Origin: JANMEB01 sp041745295
Lineage (GTDB): Bacteria > Planctomycetota > Planctomycetia > Pirellulales > Pirellulaceae
Assembly (NCBI GenBank): GCA_041745295.1
Contig: JBGTJE010000050.1
Span: 1-64,000, forward strand
DNA length: 64,000 nt
Direction of reading: 5' to 3'
Numbering within the stretch: position 1 is the first letter of the stretch; every line of letters begins with the position of its first letter. Under the pieces are notes generated by a model. It searched no databases, was not told the origin of the DNA, and saw nothing but the letters and a program-made list of their open reading frames with translations. Positions 1 to 8,941 of this stretch are shown here, in pieces. The position numbers were made by a program, and so were the translations under genes.

Positions 1-59
1 GGGACGGCTGCCGGTTTCTGGGAGGGCGGCTTGGTGTAGCTGCGAGTCACCTTCACCAT
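1..59 (-). CDS. Possible start of an unidentified minus-strand gene, cut by the window edge
   Basis: An open frame on the minus strand begins with ATG at 59 and runs off the left edge, giving MVKVTRSYTKPPSQKPAAV. The frame is open upstream to a stop near 94, and a GTG at 65 is an alternative start. I see no clear ribosome binding site and do not recognise the protein. It would lie downstream of gltX on the same strand, 256 nt away. It may equally be non-coding. Confidence 0.2.
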   Translation of the reverse strand, partial: MVKVTRSYTKPPSQKPAAV

Positions 60-177
60 CGGCACAAGGCCGATGGGGTCGCAAACGCGACAGTCGAACG
101 GTTAGTTGCATTGAGAGATTGTAGGCTCAAGACTGCGCTAATATATGGCAAGCGGTTAATTAAGTCAGTCCCGCGCA

Positions 178-284
178 GAGCTTGCCCTCGCGAAGGCGGG
201 GGCGGGAATCCAGTATCAGTAGTACGTGTGCGAGCAATTCCTCCTTCCTTGGAACTTGGATTCCGGGACTCAGCCCGGAATGAC
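178..284 (-). repeat. Dispersed composite palindromic repeat, copy 1
   Basis: The core palindrome at 261-280 (TTCCGGG-ACTCAG-CCCGGAA) is the same unit found near 25385, 25750, 31281, 31638 and 32716. Read on the minus strand it is followed by a shared tail (AATCCAAGTTCCAAGGAAGG) and a second, GC-rich inverted segment around 185-215. The same order is seen at 25745-25845, so the two form a two-palindrome composite like the BIME arrangement of REP elements. Confidence 0.7.
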
Positions 285-315
285 GCAACGACATGCCAGG
301 CATTTTTAATGAGTC

Positions 316-1902
316 CTAGCGCACGGTCTTGGTTCGCGCTGACGCTAGTCGGAAGAGGGCGGCATCCAAGCGACGCAGGCAGCGGTCCCGGCCCAGGATC
401 TCCATCGTCTCGAACATCCCAAAGCCAACGGCCTTGCCGGTGAGGGCCACGCGGAGCGCGTGAATAATTTGGTTGACTTTGATCTGAAATTGCCCGACGA
501 ATTCCGCCATGGCGCTTTCTATTGACGCTGCCGAAAAATCGGGAATGCCGACAATCCACTTCTTGAATTCAGATAGCAAGTGCCCGGCTTCGCTCGGTTG
601 TATAACCCGTTTTTCAAACGCGGCCTCATCGATCTCCAGTCGCTGGTCGTCGGCAAAAAAGTCGCGGAAGTTGAGGATGTTGCCGGCAATCACTAATCGC
701 TGATCGGCCGAATACACGACTCTTTCGACGTAGCTCTTTGTCGCTTCGTTGACCTCAGCGACCAACCCCGCTTGCACTAAGAACGGCATGACTGCGGTCA
801 CTTTGTCGCTCAGGCTCAGTTGATTCATGTAGTGCGCTTGGAATGCGACCAGTTTTTTTGGATCGAAGCTGGCGGGGCTTTTGATGACGCGGCCGAGCGA
901 GAATTGCCGAATCATTTCTTCGAGCGAAAAAAACTCGGTTTTGTCGTCGAGCGACCAGCCCAGTAGCAGCAAGTAGTTGTTGATCGCGTGCGGAAGATAG
1001 CCGACTTTTTGGTAAAACTCGACGAGAACCGGGTTGAACGAATCGGCAGAATGCGCCAATCCCATTCGCTCCATCGTCTCGACACCTTCGTCGTAGAGTC
1101 GTTTGAAATCGGGATTCTTCAAGTATTGCGCGATCTTGCGCTTGCTCAGTTTGTTTTCGCTGCCCGGTTCTGCGACGTAGGGCAAGTGGGCAAAATGCGG
1201 GCAGTTTGCGCCAAGGGCGCGAAAAATGAACACCTGGCGCGCGGTGTTGGAAAGGTGCTCGATAGAACGGACCACATGCGTAATTTGAAATTCGATGTCG
1301 TCGACGACCGACGCCAAGTTATACAAGCTCGACCCGTTGGCACGTTGGATCACGTGGTCCGCTTCGTTGATCCAATCGAACGACATCTCGCCGCGAACCA
1401 AATCTTCGAATTCGCATTTTCCTTCGCGTGGCATCTTCAATCGCACGACGGCACTGCGGCCTTGCCGCTCGAACTCGGCGGCCTGAGCATCGGTTTCGGC
1501 CATCCAGCGGCGGCTGTAAATAAATGTTTGTTTGTTTTGTTCAGCGGCTTGCCGCTCGGCTTGGAATTCTTCGGCCGTTGCAAAGTCACGGTATGCTGCG
1601 CCCGTGGCAAGCAACTTATGAACTGCCGCCCGGTAATAGCTGTCGCGCTGTGACTGAAAGTAGGGTCCATGGGGTCCGCCGACTTCGGGACCTTCGTCCC
1701 AATCAATCCCGAGCCAACGAAAGCCGTCCAGAATCGGCTGAAGTGCCGCGCTGACGTTTCGCTGTTGGTCGGTGTCATCGATTCGCAAAATGAATTGTCC
1801 ACCCGCTTGCCGGGCTATCAGCCAATTGAACAGCGCAGTGCGAACGCCGCCGATGTGCAAATATCCAGTGGGGCTAGGGGCGAATCGAGTTCGGACGGGC
1901 AT
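316..1902 (-). CDS. gltX: Glutamyl-tRNA synthetase
   Basis: Class I aminoacyl-tRNA synthetase that charges tRNA-Glu in the cytoplasm. The N-terminus has the family signature RFAPSPTGYLHIGG, containing the HIGH-type motif within the first 20 residues. The KMSKS-type loop is present as KLSKRK near residue 250. The 528-residue length is slightly above the usual 470-500. I chose the ATG at 1902 (MPVRTRF) because family members begin right at this motif; an in-frame TTG at 1920 would add six residues. The gene stands alone; no partner for amidation (gatCAB) is nearby, so discrimination between tRNA-Glu and tRNA-Gln cannot be judged. Confidence 0.96.
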   Translation of the reverse strand: MPVRTRFAPSPTGYLHIGGVRTALFNWLIARQAGGQFILRIDDTDQQRNVSAALQPILDGFRWLGIDWDEGPEVGGPHGPYFQSQRDSYYRAAVHKLLATGAAYRDFATAEEFQAERQAAEQNKQTFIYSRRWMAETDAQAAEFERQGRSAVVRLKMPREGKCEFEDLVRGEMSFDWINEADHVIQRANGSSLYNLASVVDDIEFQITHVVRSIEHLSNTARQVFIFRALGANCPHFAHLPYVAEPGSENKLSKRKIAQYLKNPDFKRLYDEGVETMERMGLAHSADSFNPVLVEFYQKVGYLPHAINNYLLLLGWSLDDKTEFFSLEEMIRQFSLGRVIKSPASFDPKKLVAFQAHYMNQLSLSDKVTAVMPFLVQAGLVAEVNEATKSYVERVVYSADQRLVIAGNILNFRDFFADDQRLEIDEAAFEKRVIQPSEAGHLLSEFKKWIVGIPDFSAASIESAMAEFVGQFQIKVNQIIHALRVALTGKAVGFGMFETMEILGRDRCLRRLDAALFRLASARTKTVR

Positions 1903-2159
1903 GTTGAACTTTGCTGACAAAATGAAGACTTAGGACTTACAAGATAGCGAATCCGCGAGAGATCACGTAGGAGTCGCCTTCTCTTGGCGAGCGGGGGACG
2001 GGAGTCCCCTGATTCTGAATTGAGTTGCCGGCGCTGTGCGCGGGTCTCCCGACCCCGCAGCGGGGGAGGGAACAAGAGGCTGCGCACACCGCCAATCTCG
2101 TGCACGCGCGGTTCAGTTCCTAAATCAGCAATCAGCAATCAGCAATCCGAAATCCGCCC
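1903..2159. repeat. Intergenic spacer with ATCAGCA triplet repeat
   Basis: This spacer between two minus-strand genes holds three tandem copies of the 7-mer ATCAGCA at 2124-2144. Upstream of it is a CGGGGGAGGGAACAAG stretch. A related arrangement (GGGGGAGGGAACAAG followed by AATCAGAAATCAGCAAT) occurs at 3752-3812, so this is a dispersed repeat, not a local accident. Confidence 0.55.
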
Positions 2160-3389
2160 CTACGCCGCATTTCTCTGTTGGCGATGTAGTTTTTTCAGGC
2201 GCCGGCGTTCAGCTTTGGAAAGTCGTTGGCTGCCGGTGCCGCTGGTTTCGCCGTCGTCGTCGTCCCACGAATCGTCGTCATCTGAAACGTCGGTCTGAGA
2301 GTTGGACTTGAGCGCTTGTATCTTGGACTTGAGCGGTCCAAGTTTAGTAGCTTCGCGCGGATTGGCCGACGATGGTAGCGGACCCGCGGCAGGTTTTGCG
2401 AGAGGACTCGTTTGCGGCCGTGTACTGGAGGGACTGGAGGCAGTGACGGGGGAAGGCTGCGTTCGCGGAGTCATTGGGGTGGCAGAAACAGCAGGTCCGC
2501 GCGACGCGCGGCTCTTGGCCGAACGTGATTTCCGTTTGCGTTTGCGCCGCCTGCGGTGATTGAGCATCCCCTGAACATCCAGGCAAACAAACCGCGAATA
2601 GGCCATCACGCAGTGCAGCACGGCCAAGGCGCCAACCAAATGCAAGTTATCCGTAATCCAACGCGACTTGGTCATTAGGGCACCGGCAATCGCGGGCATT
2701 TCCAAGAGCGCGGCGGATGTATAAATCACGAGCGAAAGTACAAGCAGGACCAACGCCGACCGGCAAAAGCGGATTTCCACGAGTACTCGGATGAAAACGG
2801 CCAACACCAGCGCAAGCTTGATCGAGACGATGCCGACTTCGCCCCGCGCGAACGCTGGCGATGGGATTGCCTGGGCCAGCAACAAAGTGCCCAAGCGATC
2901 CAGCGGCACGACGCATTGAATGCTCGCGATCAGGAACAACGCGGCGAGCGCCAGCCAAACGCGGTACGTACCGCGATAGTCATCGCGACGATGCCGGCGC
3001 ATCGCAAAATTCTGCAGACTAAACAAGCTGGCCAGGAGAAACATCACGGTTGCCAGCCAAGTCGCCAATCCATTGGGCGAGGTAAGCAAGAGGACTGCAC
3101 GCGTGGAATCGTCCAAAATATTGACCGGATTGGCGGCGAACCAATGCAGTAGGTTGACGATGCCGAGCGCAAGCAAAGAACCACAGGCGATCAAACCCAG
3201 TGCCAACCAACGGGTGGGAATCAAATCGCTTGTTTTGAGTTGGTGGCCGCCGCGGGCACTATAGCCGTTGGATCGACGCCGCTTCACCGTTGAGGCGTCC
3301 ACCCCCGCATTCGATGGCAGAGGTGTCTGCTGGACGGCTTCGTCGTAGAGCACGCGCCGCCGCCGATTGTCGCTTCGTTTGGATTCCAT
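2160..3389 (-). CDS. Multi-pass membrane protein with long basic/acidic tail, function unknown
   Basis: I do not recognise this 409-residue protein. The first ~55 residues are basic and polar. Six hydrophobic segments follow at roughly 61-83, 105-125, 144-162, 188-207, 212-230 and 245-265, so it is probably an inner-membrane protein. The last ~135 residues are cytoplasmic-looking: a very basic patch (HRRRRKRKRKS), a Ser/Pro/Thr-rich linker, a run of Asp residues around 370-385, and a final basic helix (KAERRRLKKLHRQ). The alternating charge suggests nucleic acid or protein binding by the tail, which is inference only. The ATG at 3389 is the first in-frame start. Confidence 0.75.
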   Translation of the reverse strand: MESKRSDNRRRRVLYDEAVQQTPLPSNAGVDASTVKRRRSNGYSARGGHQLKTSDLIPTRWLALGLIACGSLLALGIVNLLHWFAANPVNILDDSTRAVLLLTSPNGLATWLATVMFLLASLFSLQNFAMRRHRRDDYRGTYRVWLALAALFLIASIQCVVPLDRLGTLLLAQAIPSPAFARGEVGIVSIKLALVLAVFIRVLVEIRFCRSALVLLVLSLVIYTSAALLEMPAIAGALMTKSRWITDNLHLVGALAVLHCVMAYSRFVCLDVQGMLNHRRRRKRKRKSRSAKSRASRGPAVSATPMTPRTQPSPVTASSPSSTRPQTSPLAKPAAGPLPSSANPREATKLGPLKSKIQALKSNSQTDVSDDDDSWDDDDGETSGTGSQRLSKAERRRLKKLHRQQRNAA

Positions 3390-3835
3390 GTCCGTCGTGT
3401 ACGTTCCTAGTCGGTGGCATCGCGGCTAGCGCAAAGAAAGGGCAAGCAATTGCCAAGTGAGTGCGCAGACTATTACCGTCGGCATATTGAAAACGGCTTC
3501 TTCATGCTAGCGGTCGTGCAATCCGGATTGGGGGCAAAATCGGGCAAGTTGACCAGGATCGATTTTGCCCTCGTTAATGCTTGCGTAAGTTACGTACATC
3601 CTGAATGAGCTTTACCCAAAAACAGCACTGGCTCTGCCAGTGCTTTGATGTCACTTTTTGGGCAAAGCCCCGTGAATGGCAGTGGTGTACAGCGCGTATC
3701 ACGAAAGAAAACGAGTGAGAGAATCCGCCCCCTCCGTAATTCTCCCCGCGTCGGGGGAGGGAACAAGGCTCCAAGCACAACACGACTTGATTCCCGAATC
3801 AGAAATCAGCAATTTGCAATCCAAAATCCCTACCC
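3390..3835. repeat. Gene-free spacer with a nested hairpin repeat
   Basis: No convincing gene. At 3609-3622 and 3655-3668 lie 14-nt inverted arms (GCTTTACCCAAAAA and its near-complement, 13 of 14). Between them, 3624-3644 is a perfect 9-bp palindrome, AGCACTGGC-TCT-GCCAGTGCT. The inner palindrome recurs in both arms of the hairpin at 29057-29121. A GGGGGAGGGAACAAG/AATCAGCAAT repeat occupies 3752-3812. Confidence 0.65.
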
Positions 3836-4726
3836 CTAGCTTGCAGCGACAGGGTTCGAGAGGGTTCCGATTCGTTCGATTTCAATTTCGACGACATCGC
3901 CGGGCTTTAGGAAGAGCGGCGGAGTGCGCGCCGAGCCGACGCCACTGGGAGTTCCGGTGAAGATCAAATCGCCCGCGCGGAGGCAGCAGAACTGAGAAAG
4001 GTGGGCGATGAGAAAGTCGATTGGAAAAAGCAGTTTATTCGTGTTCGAGTCCTGCAACAGGTACTGATTGAGCCGCGACCGAACGCTCAATTCCACGGGC
4101 CAGCCGATTTCATCAGCGGTAACGATTGCCGGACCCATCGGGGCAAACGTATCAAACGTCTTTCCCAGCAACCACTGTCCACCCGGCTTTCCCTTCTGCC
4201 AATCGCGGGCGGAGACGTCATTGCCGCAGCAGTATCCGAAGACGTGTTCGCTGGCCACATCGCGGGGGATATTGCGTCCACCCTTGCCGATTACCACGAC
4301 GAGTTCGGCCTCAAAGTCGACTTTGTCGCTGATCGTGGGAAGCCGAATGGGTTCGCCTGGAGCGAGGAGCGCCGAGGAGAATTTGCTGAACACGACGGGA
4401 ATATCCCCAACAGTCGCGCCCGTTTCGGCTGCGTGATCTGAGTAATTCAATCCGATGCAAAAGATCTTCTCAGGACGCTTGACGGGATGCAGAAAGCGCA
4501 CATTGCTGATCGGAACGGGTCTGCCAGCTTTGGGTCGCGCCGCACTCGACCAAGCCTCGATGAATTTCCGCATGCACCGGAAAGGATTGGCATCGGAATC
4601 CAGCTGCGGCAGAAACGCATTGCCCTCGTTGGACCCGATCATCGTCTGGCCGTCAACTTCGCATCGCGCAAATCGCATCGTGCCTGGCACTCCCGAGTGG
4701 ATCACAAACACCGATTTCGGTTTCAT
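3836..4726 (-). CDS. Fumarylacetoacetate hydrolase (FAH) family protein
   Basis: The FAH superfamily cleaves or isomerises C-C bonds in acylpyruvates and aromatic breakdown products with a divalent metal. The FAH fold is clear: KIFCIGLNYSDHA (about 88-100), metal-binding acidic residues in DFEAELVVVIG (138-148), GNDVSARDWQ (168-177), and IFTGTPSGVG near the C-terminus. At 296 residues it matches the short FAH-domain hydrolases. An internal ATG at 4678 (MRFARCEVDG) resembles the usual family N-terminus and may be the true start. Candidate substrates are acylpyruvates or a hydroxyhepta-dienedioate; nothing nearby decides this. Confidence 0.9.
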   Translation of the reverse strand: MKPKSVFVIHSGVPGTMRFARCEVDGQTMIGSNEGNAFLPQLDSDANPFRCMRKFIEAWSSAARPKAGRPVPISNVRFLHPVKRPEKIFCIGLNYSDHAAETGATVGDIPVVFSKFSSALLAPGEPIRLPTISDKVDFEAELVVVIGKGGRNIPRDVASEHVFGYCCGNDVSARDWQKGKPGGQWLLGKTFDTFAPMGPAIVTADEIGWPVELSVRSRLNQYLLQDSNTNKLLFPIDFLIAHLSQFCCLRAGDLIFTGTPSGVGSARTPPLFLKPGDVVEIEIERIGTLSNPVAAS

Positions 4727-4810
4727 TTCGGCTTGGTGAATTCGAGCGCATTGTACTGGAATCCAAAGCGGAACAGAACGAGCCTTTAGTGGGGCCGTGT
4801 GGCGTCCGCC

Positions 4811-4867
4811 GTAGAACGGAATTTATTCCGTTACGGAAATAACCAACGCAATAAATTCCGTTCTGCG
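4811..4867. repeat. Inverted-repeat element, AGAACGGAATTTATT arms
   Basis: A 15-nt perfect inverted repeat pairs 4813-4827 (AGAACGGAATTTATT) with 4850-4864. It belongs to the same family as the larger element at 56869-56969, which has TAGAACGGAATTTAGTCCGTT arms. It lies in the 425-nt spacer between the divergent FAH and GGDEF genes; nothing else was recognised there. Confidence 0.7.
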
Positions 4868-5151
4868 GAACGGAGCCATTACCCACGAGCCAAATCGCAA
4901 AGCTGATTCGCTTGAATCGCCGGTCCTTTTTGGGCACCTGGTCAGTCTATAGCGGTCGGCGCGGATTTGCGGTCGCGCTGCGACGAACTCGTTCAACCCA
5001 ACGATCTATCAGGTCTTGATGGTTGACTCTTGGATTCGGTGACGTAATTTTGGCCAGAAACGTCAACGACCGACCCGAATGCCCTCTCCAAGGGGGGCGC
5101 CTTTGCGTTGACAACATCCGCGCTACGAAACGACCCAACGTCGGACAACGC

Positions 5152-6663
5152 ATGACAAATTCGAATGAACTCCACATCGATACGACGGGGTTTGCCGAGG
5201 TTCACTCGGTGCAACCGAGCGGAATTCGCTCCGATGTGGCCCTGGCGGATAATCCATCGGCCCAACATGCCGGCGACTTTGAGTCGATTAATCAGTTGCT
5301 GCTCCAATACGTGCTCCAAAACATTCGCGAAGCGGTTGTGTTCGTCGGGGCAAGCCAGAAAATTTTGGCCTGGAATCGCGCAGCCGAATCGTTAATCGGA
5401 ATCAATGGCCAGGTTGCCGGCGATTTGGATGGGCTGCTCGCCCACTTACATTTGGGGCCGCGGCAGGGTCGCATAGACAACGCCAGCGACGTCACCGTCC
5501 GCGATGCGGTCGTCGACCAAGTCGAGCTTATGCAGTACGCCACGATGGCCGTGGGCGGACGTCTGCCAACACCGGTCGACATCCAAGTCGTTCCGCTGCT
5601 TAAACCGAGGGGCGCTTGCCTCGGAAGTCTGATCTTTATTCACGACGCCAGTTACAAAGTGAACTTGCAACAACAAGTGCAAGAACTGATGGCCAAGTCG
5701 ATTAGTGATCCACTCACCGGCATTGCGAATCGAGCCGAATTTGAACGAATTCTGGAGACGTGCTGCCAGCATTACCGAGCTTCCAACTCCGAGCTCAGCT
5801 TAATCATCTGCGACATCGACTTCTTCAAGCGAATCAACGACACCTACGGCCATTCCATCGGCGACGAGGCTTTGGTGTTGTTTGCATCGTTTCTGCAGCG
5901 CTCGATTCGCGAAGCGGATTTCTTGGCGCGGTTCGGAGGGGAAGAGTTTGTGATCGTGTGCAACGACTGCAATGGCCAATCGGCCGTCGATTGCGCCGAA
6001 AAAATCCGCAGCCGTTTGCAACATACACCGCTGGCGTGTTTGGCGCTAAAAGCGCTGTCCGCCAGTTTCGGCGTGACGCAATTTTGCCGCGACGACACGC
6101 CGTCGACGTTCTTCGCCCGCGCCGATCAAGCATTGCTCAGGGCCAAAGAAGATGGGCGCAATCGCGTGGTTTTGAGCCGTCGGCACGAAGACGGCGGAAC
6201 AAAGTTTGTGAGCGCGGGTCGAGTTGCGGACGGTTGGTTGCCGACCGATGAAGCGTTGCTTTGCCAAGAATTTACCTCGTACAGCCCAATGGAAGTTCTG
6301 GCGGCAAAGCTGGAAGGATTTGTCCAAGAGCATCAAGCGGAATTCGCGTTGGTGGAGAGCAATCGCGTTGTCATCCACACCGGCGAGGAAGCGGTCGGGT
6401 TGTTCCGTCGCACCAACGATCGACGGACAGGCTTCAAGATTGACTTGCAGTCCCAAGAAATGACCGGACTCGCCGAAGGCACGAGCCGATTCGGACGAAG
6501 AACTCAATTACAAATTACCATCAGCCTTTTGCGGCCTCGCGATCGCCGTCAGGCCGACGTCAAGCAACAGGCAGATGTTGTGATGCGCGCCCTGTGCGGG
6601 TTTCTCATGCTCCAAAGTTCGCAACCATCGCACTCGTCCGGCAGGCAATCCGGTCGCGAATAG
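5152..6663 (+). CDS. PAS-GGDEF diguanylate cyclase with unusual C-terminal domain
   Basis: Probably makes cyclic di-GMP from two GTP. A PAS-like sensor region (about 45-180) precedes the GGDEF domain (about 190-345). The active-site motif is intact as GGEEF near residue 262. An RxxD inhibitory site (READ) sits five residues before it, so product feedback inhibition is expected. The metal-binding region IICDIDFFKRIND is present. The last ~150 residues (from about 370) are not a known output domain to me and are rich in beta-like segments. No transmembrane helix is seen, so it is cytosolic. I chose the ATG at 5152 because the frame upstream to 5023 looks non-coding. sodA follows after 94 nt. 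Confidence 0.9.
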   Translation: MTNSNELHIDTTGFAEVHSVQPSGIRSDVALADNPSAQHAGDFESINQLLLQYVLQNIREAVVFVGASQKILAWNRAAESLIGINGQVAGDLDGLLAHLHLGPRQGRIDNASDVTVRDAVVDQVELMQYATMAVGGRLPTPVDIQVVPLLKPRGACLGSLIFIHDASYKVNLQQQVQELMAKSISDPLTGIANRAEFERILETCCQHYRASNSELSLIICDIDFFKRINDTYGHSIGDEALVLFASFLQRSIREADFLARFGGEEFVIVCNDCNGQSAVDCAEKIRSRLQHTPLACLALKALSASFGVTQFCRDDTPSTFFARADQALLRAKEDGRNRVVLSRRHEDGGTKFVSAGRVADGWLPTDEALLCQEFTSYSPMEVLAAKLEGFVQEHQAEFALVESNRVVIHTGEEAVGLFRRTNDRRTGFKIDLQSQEMTGLAEGTSRFGRRTQLQITISLLRPRDRRQADVKQQADVVMRALCGFLMLQSSQPSHSSGRQSGRE

Positions 6664-6757
6664 ACTCGTCACAGTCGATTGTCACCTGGGCGCCAATCGT
6701 CTATTCTTTCTGGTGACGCTGTTCGGCAACGCATACTCCACACCACGAGGCATAGCC

Positions 6758-7360
6758 ATGGCATACGAATTACCAAAACTCGGCTACGAGTATCAAGCGC
6801 TGGAACCACATATCGACAGACGCACGATGGAGATTCACTTGACCAAGCATCACGCGACGTATATCGCTAAAGTCAATGAAGCTATCGCGGGAACCGAGTT
6901 CGAAAAAAAGTCCGTCGAGGACCTGATTTCGAATTTGAGCGCAGTTCCCGAAGCCAAGCGAACTGCGGTTCGGAACCACGGTGGTGGCCACGCAAACCAT
7001 TCGATGTTCTGGACCTTAATGAGCCCCCAAGGAGGCGGCAAACCAGACGGGAATCTTGCGACGGCGATCGACGACACGTTCGGCAGTTTCGATGAGTTCA
7101 AGAAGAAGTTCGGCGACGCGGCTGCTGGTAAATTTGGCAGCGGCTGGGCCTGGCTTTCGTTGGACAAAGGCAAATTGACGATCGAAGCCACGGCCAATCA
7201 AGACAGCCCGTTAATGGAAGGCCGAAAGCCGATACTCGGTCTCGACGTATGGGAACACGCTTATTATTTAAATTATCAAAATCGCCGGCCCGATTACATT
7301 GCGGCTTTCTTTAATGTGATCGACTGGAAAGCGGTGGCAGCGCGATTCGCGGCGAGCTAA
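6758..7360 (+). CDS. sodA: Superoxide dismutase (Mn/Fe family)
   Basis: Converts superoxide to hydrogen peroxide and oxygen in the cytoplasm. Metal ligands are visible: His27 in EIHLTKHHATY, the second His in GHANHSMFW, and the Asp/His pair in DVWEHAYYLNYQ. The GGGHANHSMFW and SPQGGGKP context resembles manganese-type enzymes, but metal choice cannot be settled by sequence alone. The protein is 200 residues, normal for the family. The start at 6758 (MAYELPKLGY) fits known N-termini and has GAGG about 9 nt upstream; the frame extends to an ATG at 6713 that is unlikely to be used. Confidence 0.96.
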   Translation: MAYELPKLGYEYQALEPHIDRRTMEIHLTKHHATYIAKVNEAIAGTEFEKKSVEDLISNLSAVPEAKRTAVRNHGGGHANHSMFWTLMSPQGGGKPDGNLATAIDDTFGSFDEFKKKFGDAAAGKFGSGWAWLSLDKGKLTIEATANQDSPLMEGRKPILGLDVWEHAYYLNYQNRRPDYIAAFFNVIDWKAVAARFAAS

Positions 7361-7792
7361 TGCGCGTTTTACGAGACCGTAGCGCCGGACGAATTGAATT
7401 GGTAAAACCGTGATAGCACAAGATCTCGCTCGGCTCGCGAGACCACCTGTGCAATGTCTGGGATGTTGTTCCTTCGCAAGCGCGTCAGGCTTCAATTGCC
7501 ACCGATTGATCGAATGGCAGCACAAATGCGCACCATCAGAGAATGCGCTTTGGCCGCCCGACGAACGCGTTGAAAAAAAGGCGGCCTGCCAGCGGTTTCG
7601 GACGGCCGTTTGCACTTGGGAAACGACGTTGACGAGATTTCTTGCGAGTCCTAATATCTCGCCCCCCACCCAGATCGCCGAGCGACCGTGGAGAAACGAT
7701 GATTTCTCGTGGTTACGGAGCCGATGAAACAGTACGTCCCGCGAAGGTTGATGTCGTTTCGCTCAAGTCTTGACAATAAATAAGGTAATCGT
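7361..7792. other. 432-nt gene-free spacer
   Basis: No convincing gene, RNA or strong terminator was seen. The start of the spacer (GCGCGTTTTACGAG at 7363) resembles the sequence just after the hybrid kinase gene (GCGCGTTTTACAAG near 18298), which may be a small dispersed repeat. An AAGG at 7782-7785 serves as the binding site for the next gene. Confidence 0.5.
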
Positions 7793-8887
7793 ATGTCATC
7801 TGCGACTTGCCAACGGTGGATCGTTTTAGGTCTGGCGGGAACTATCGCTTGGGGAGGTGGATGCACCGCCACGCGACCGGGTTCGCTGCCGAAGTTGAAT
7901 CTCACTTGGTGGAAAAAAGACGCCACTGGTCCGGGCACGCGGCACAACGATCTGGCTCCGCCCTCAACGACCATTTCGCCTTCGGACAGCCTCGCCGCAG
8001 TAGAGCCGGCCGACTCGACTACGAAACCCGTTCGTAAGCCCTATCAAATTGACAAGGATTCCTCGGCCAAGTCGGGACCACCCGCCCCTCGTTCATTTGA
8101 ATTGAGCCAGCAAGATCCAACGAAGCCCAATGGAGCGGCTCGTCCGCCCGAGGGTTCGACGAATTCGCAGCCGATTGGCTCGACGGTCGCAGACAACAAG
8201 TCTAGCGAGATTCCCGATTCGTACGCTCCGCGCTATTCCGATCAATCCTCAGCCACGATGACCGAGCAGCCGACCGCCGGCGATCGGCCGATCGCACACG
8301 TTGCTCAAGACACCAAGCCGTTGCGCTACGTCAATCCATATGTTGACCAAGGCGCACCGTCAAACGGTATGCCCGAGGCGAAGAACGACTCCGCGCCGGC
8401 CGATTCGGACAGTGCCGCGTCCAATGCTTCGGTTTACACGCGAACGCCGTACAACGCGTTTGCACCGAAAACGTCGACTGCGTCCCCTTCGGTCGGGTCG
8501 CCACTTCGGCCCATGTCGCCGCCGACGACGCCGGCGCCAGCGACCAAGGGCTTGCCGAATATTCGTCCGCTCGAGGCCGCTCCCAGCGAAATCTCCGTGA
8601 CGTCGGCTAATCCTGGACCGTCACCGCCTTCGAGCGAGAATCTGACGTCGTCTTCGTCGCAAAACAGTTCTTTGCCGGACGTCTTATTGCAATCACAAGG
8701 AAGCTACGCGCCGGGAAGCATTCGTACGGCACCACCGGCCCTAGGAATTGCACCGGGCCAAGTACAGCCGTTTGTCATGCCGGTGCCATCGGCGCCGCCC
8801 GCAGCCACGGCTCCTTTGCCGTCGAGCACAGCCCCGGCAACTAGTTCTAACATCGGTGGCGGCGGCAGCTTTATGTTGAGCAAATAA
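7793..8887 (+). CDS. Proline/serine/threonine-rich putative lipoprotein
   Basis: I do not recognise a family. The N-terminus has a hydrophobic stretch ending in IAWGGGC, a plausible lipobox with Cys24 as the lipidated residue, so it is probably exported and anchored to a membrane. The remaining ~340 residues are low complexity, rich in Pro, Ser, Thr and Ala with no obvious folded domain. It may be a flexible periplasmic or surface linker protein. The start has AAGG about 8 nt upstream. birA begins 54 nt downstream on the same strand. Confidence 0.75.
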   Translation: MSSATCQRWIVLGLAGTIAWGGGCTATRPGSLPKLNLTWWKKDATGPGTRHNDLAPPSTTISPSDSLAAVEPADSTTKPVRKPYQIDKDSSAKSGPPAPRSFELSQQDPTKPNGAARPPEGSTNSQPIGSTVADNKSSEIPDSYAPRYSDQSSATMTEQPTAGDRPIAHVAQDTKPLRYVNPYVDQGAPSNGMPEAKNDSAPADSDSAASNASVYTRTPYNAFAPKTSTASPSVGSPLRPMSPPTTPAPATKGLPNIRPLEAAPSEISVTSANPGPSPPSSENLTSSSSQNSSLPDVLLQSQGSYAPGSIRTAPPALGIAPGQVQPFVMPVPSAPPAATAPLPSSTAPATSSNIGGGGSFMLSK

Positions 8888-8941
8888 GTTGTCGCCGAGT
8901 GGCGCCTGGAGCACAACACCGCGACACGCGTTTCGTCTTCC

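Noticed and set aside
1..110. Possible tRNA or small RNA at the left edge
   Set aside because: GTTCGACTG resembles part of a T-loop, but no acceptor stem or cloverleaf could be paired.
2100..2160. CRISPR-like short repeats
   Set aside because: The ATCAGCA copies are adjacent without spacers, so they are a simple tandem repeat.
7770..7775. TTGACA as a -35 promoter box before the lipoprotein gene
   Set aside because: A -10 box at normal spacing would fall on or after the ATG, so it cannot drive this gene.
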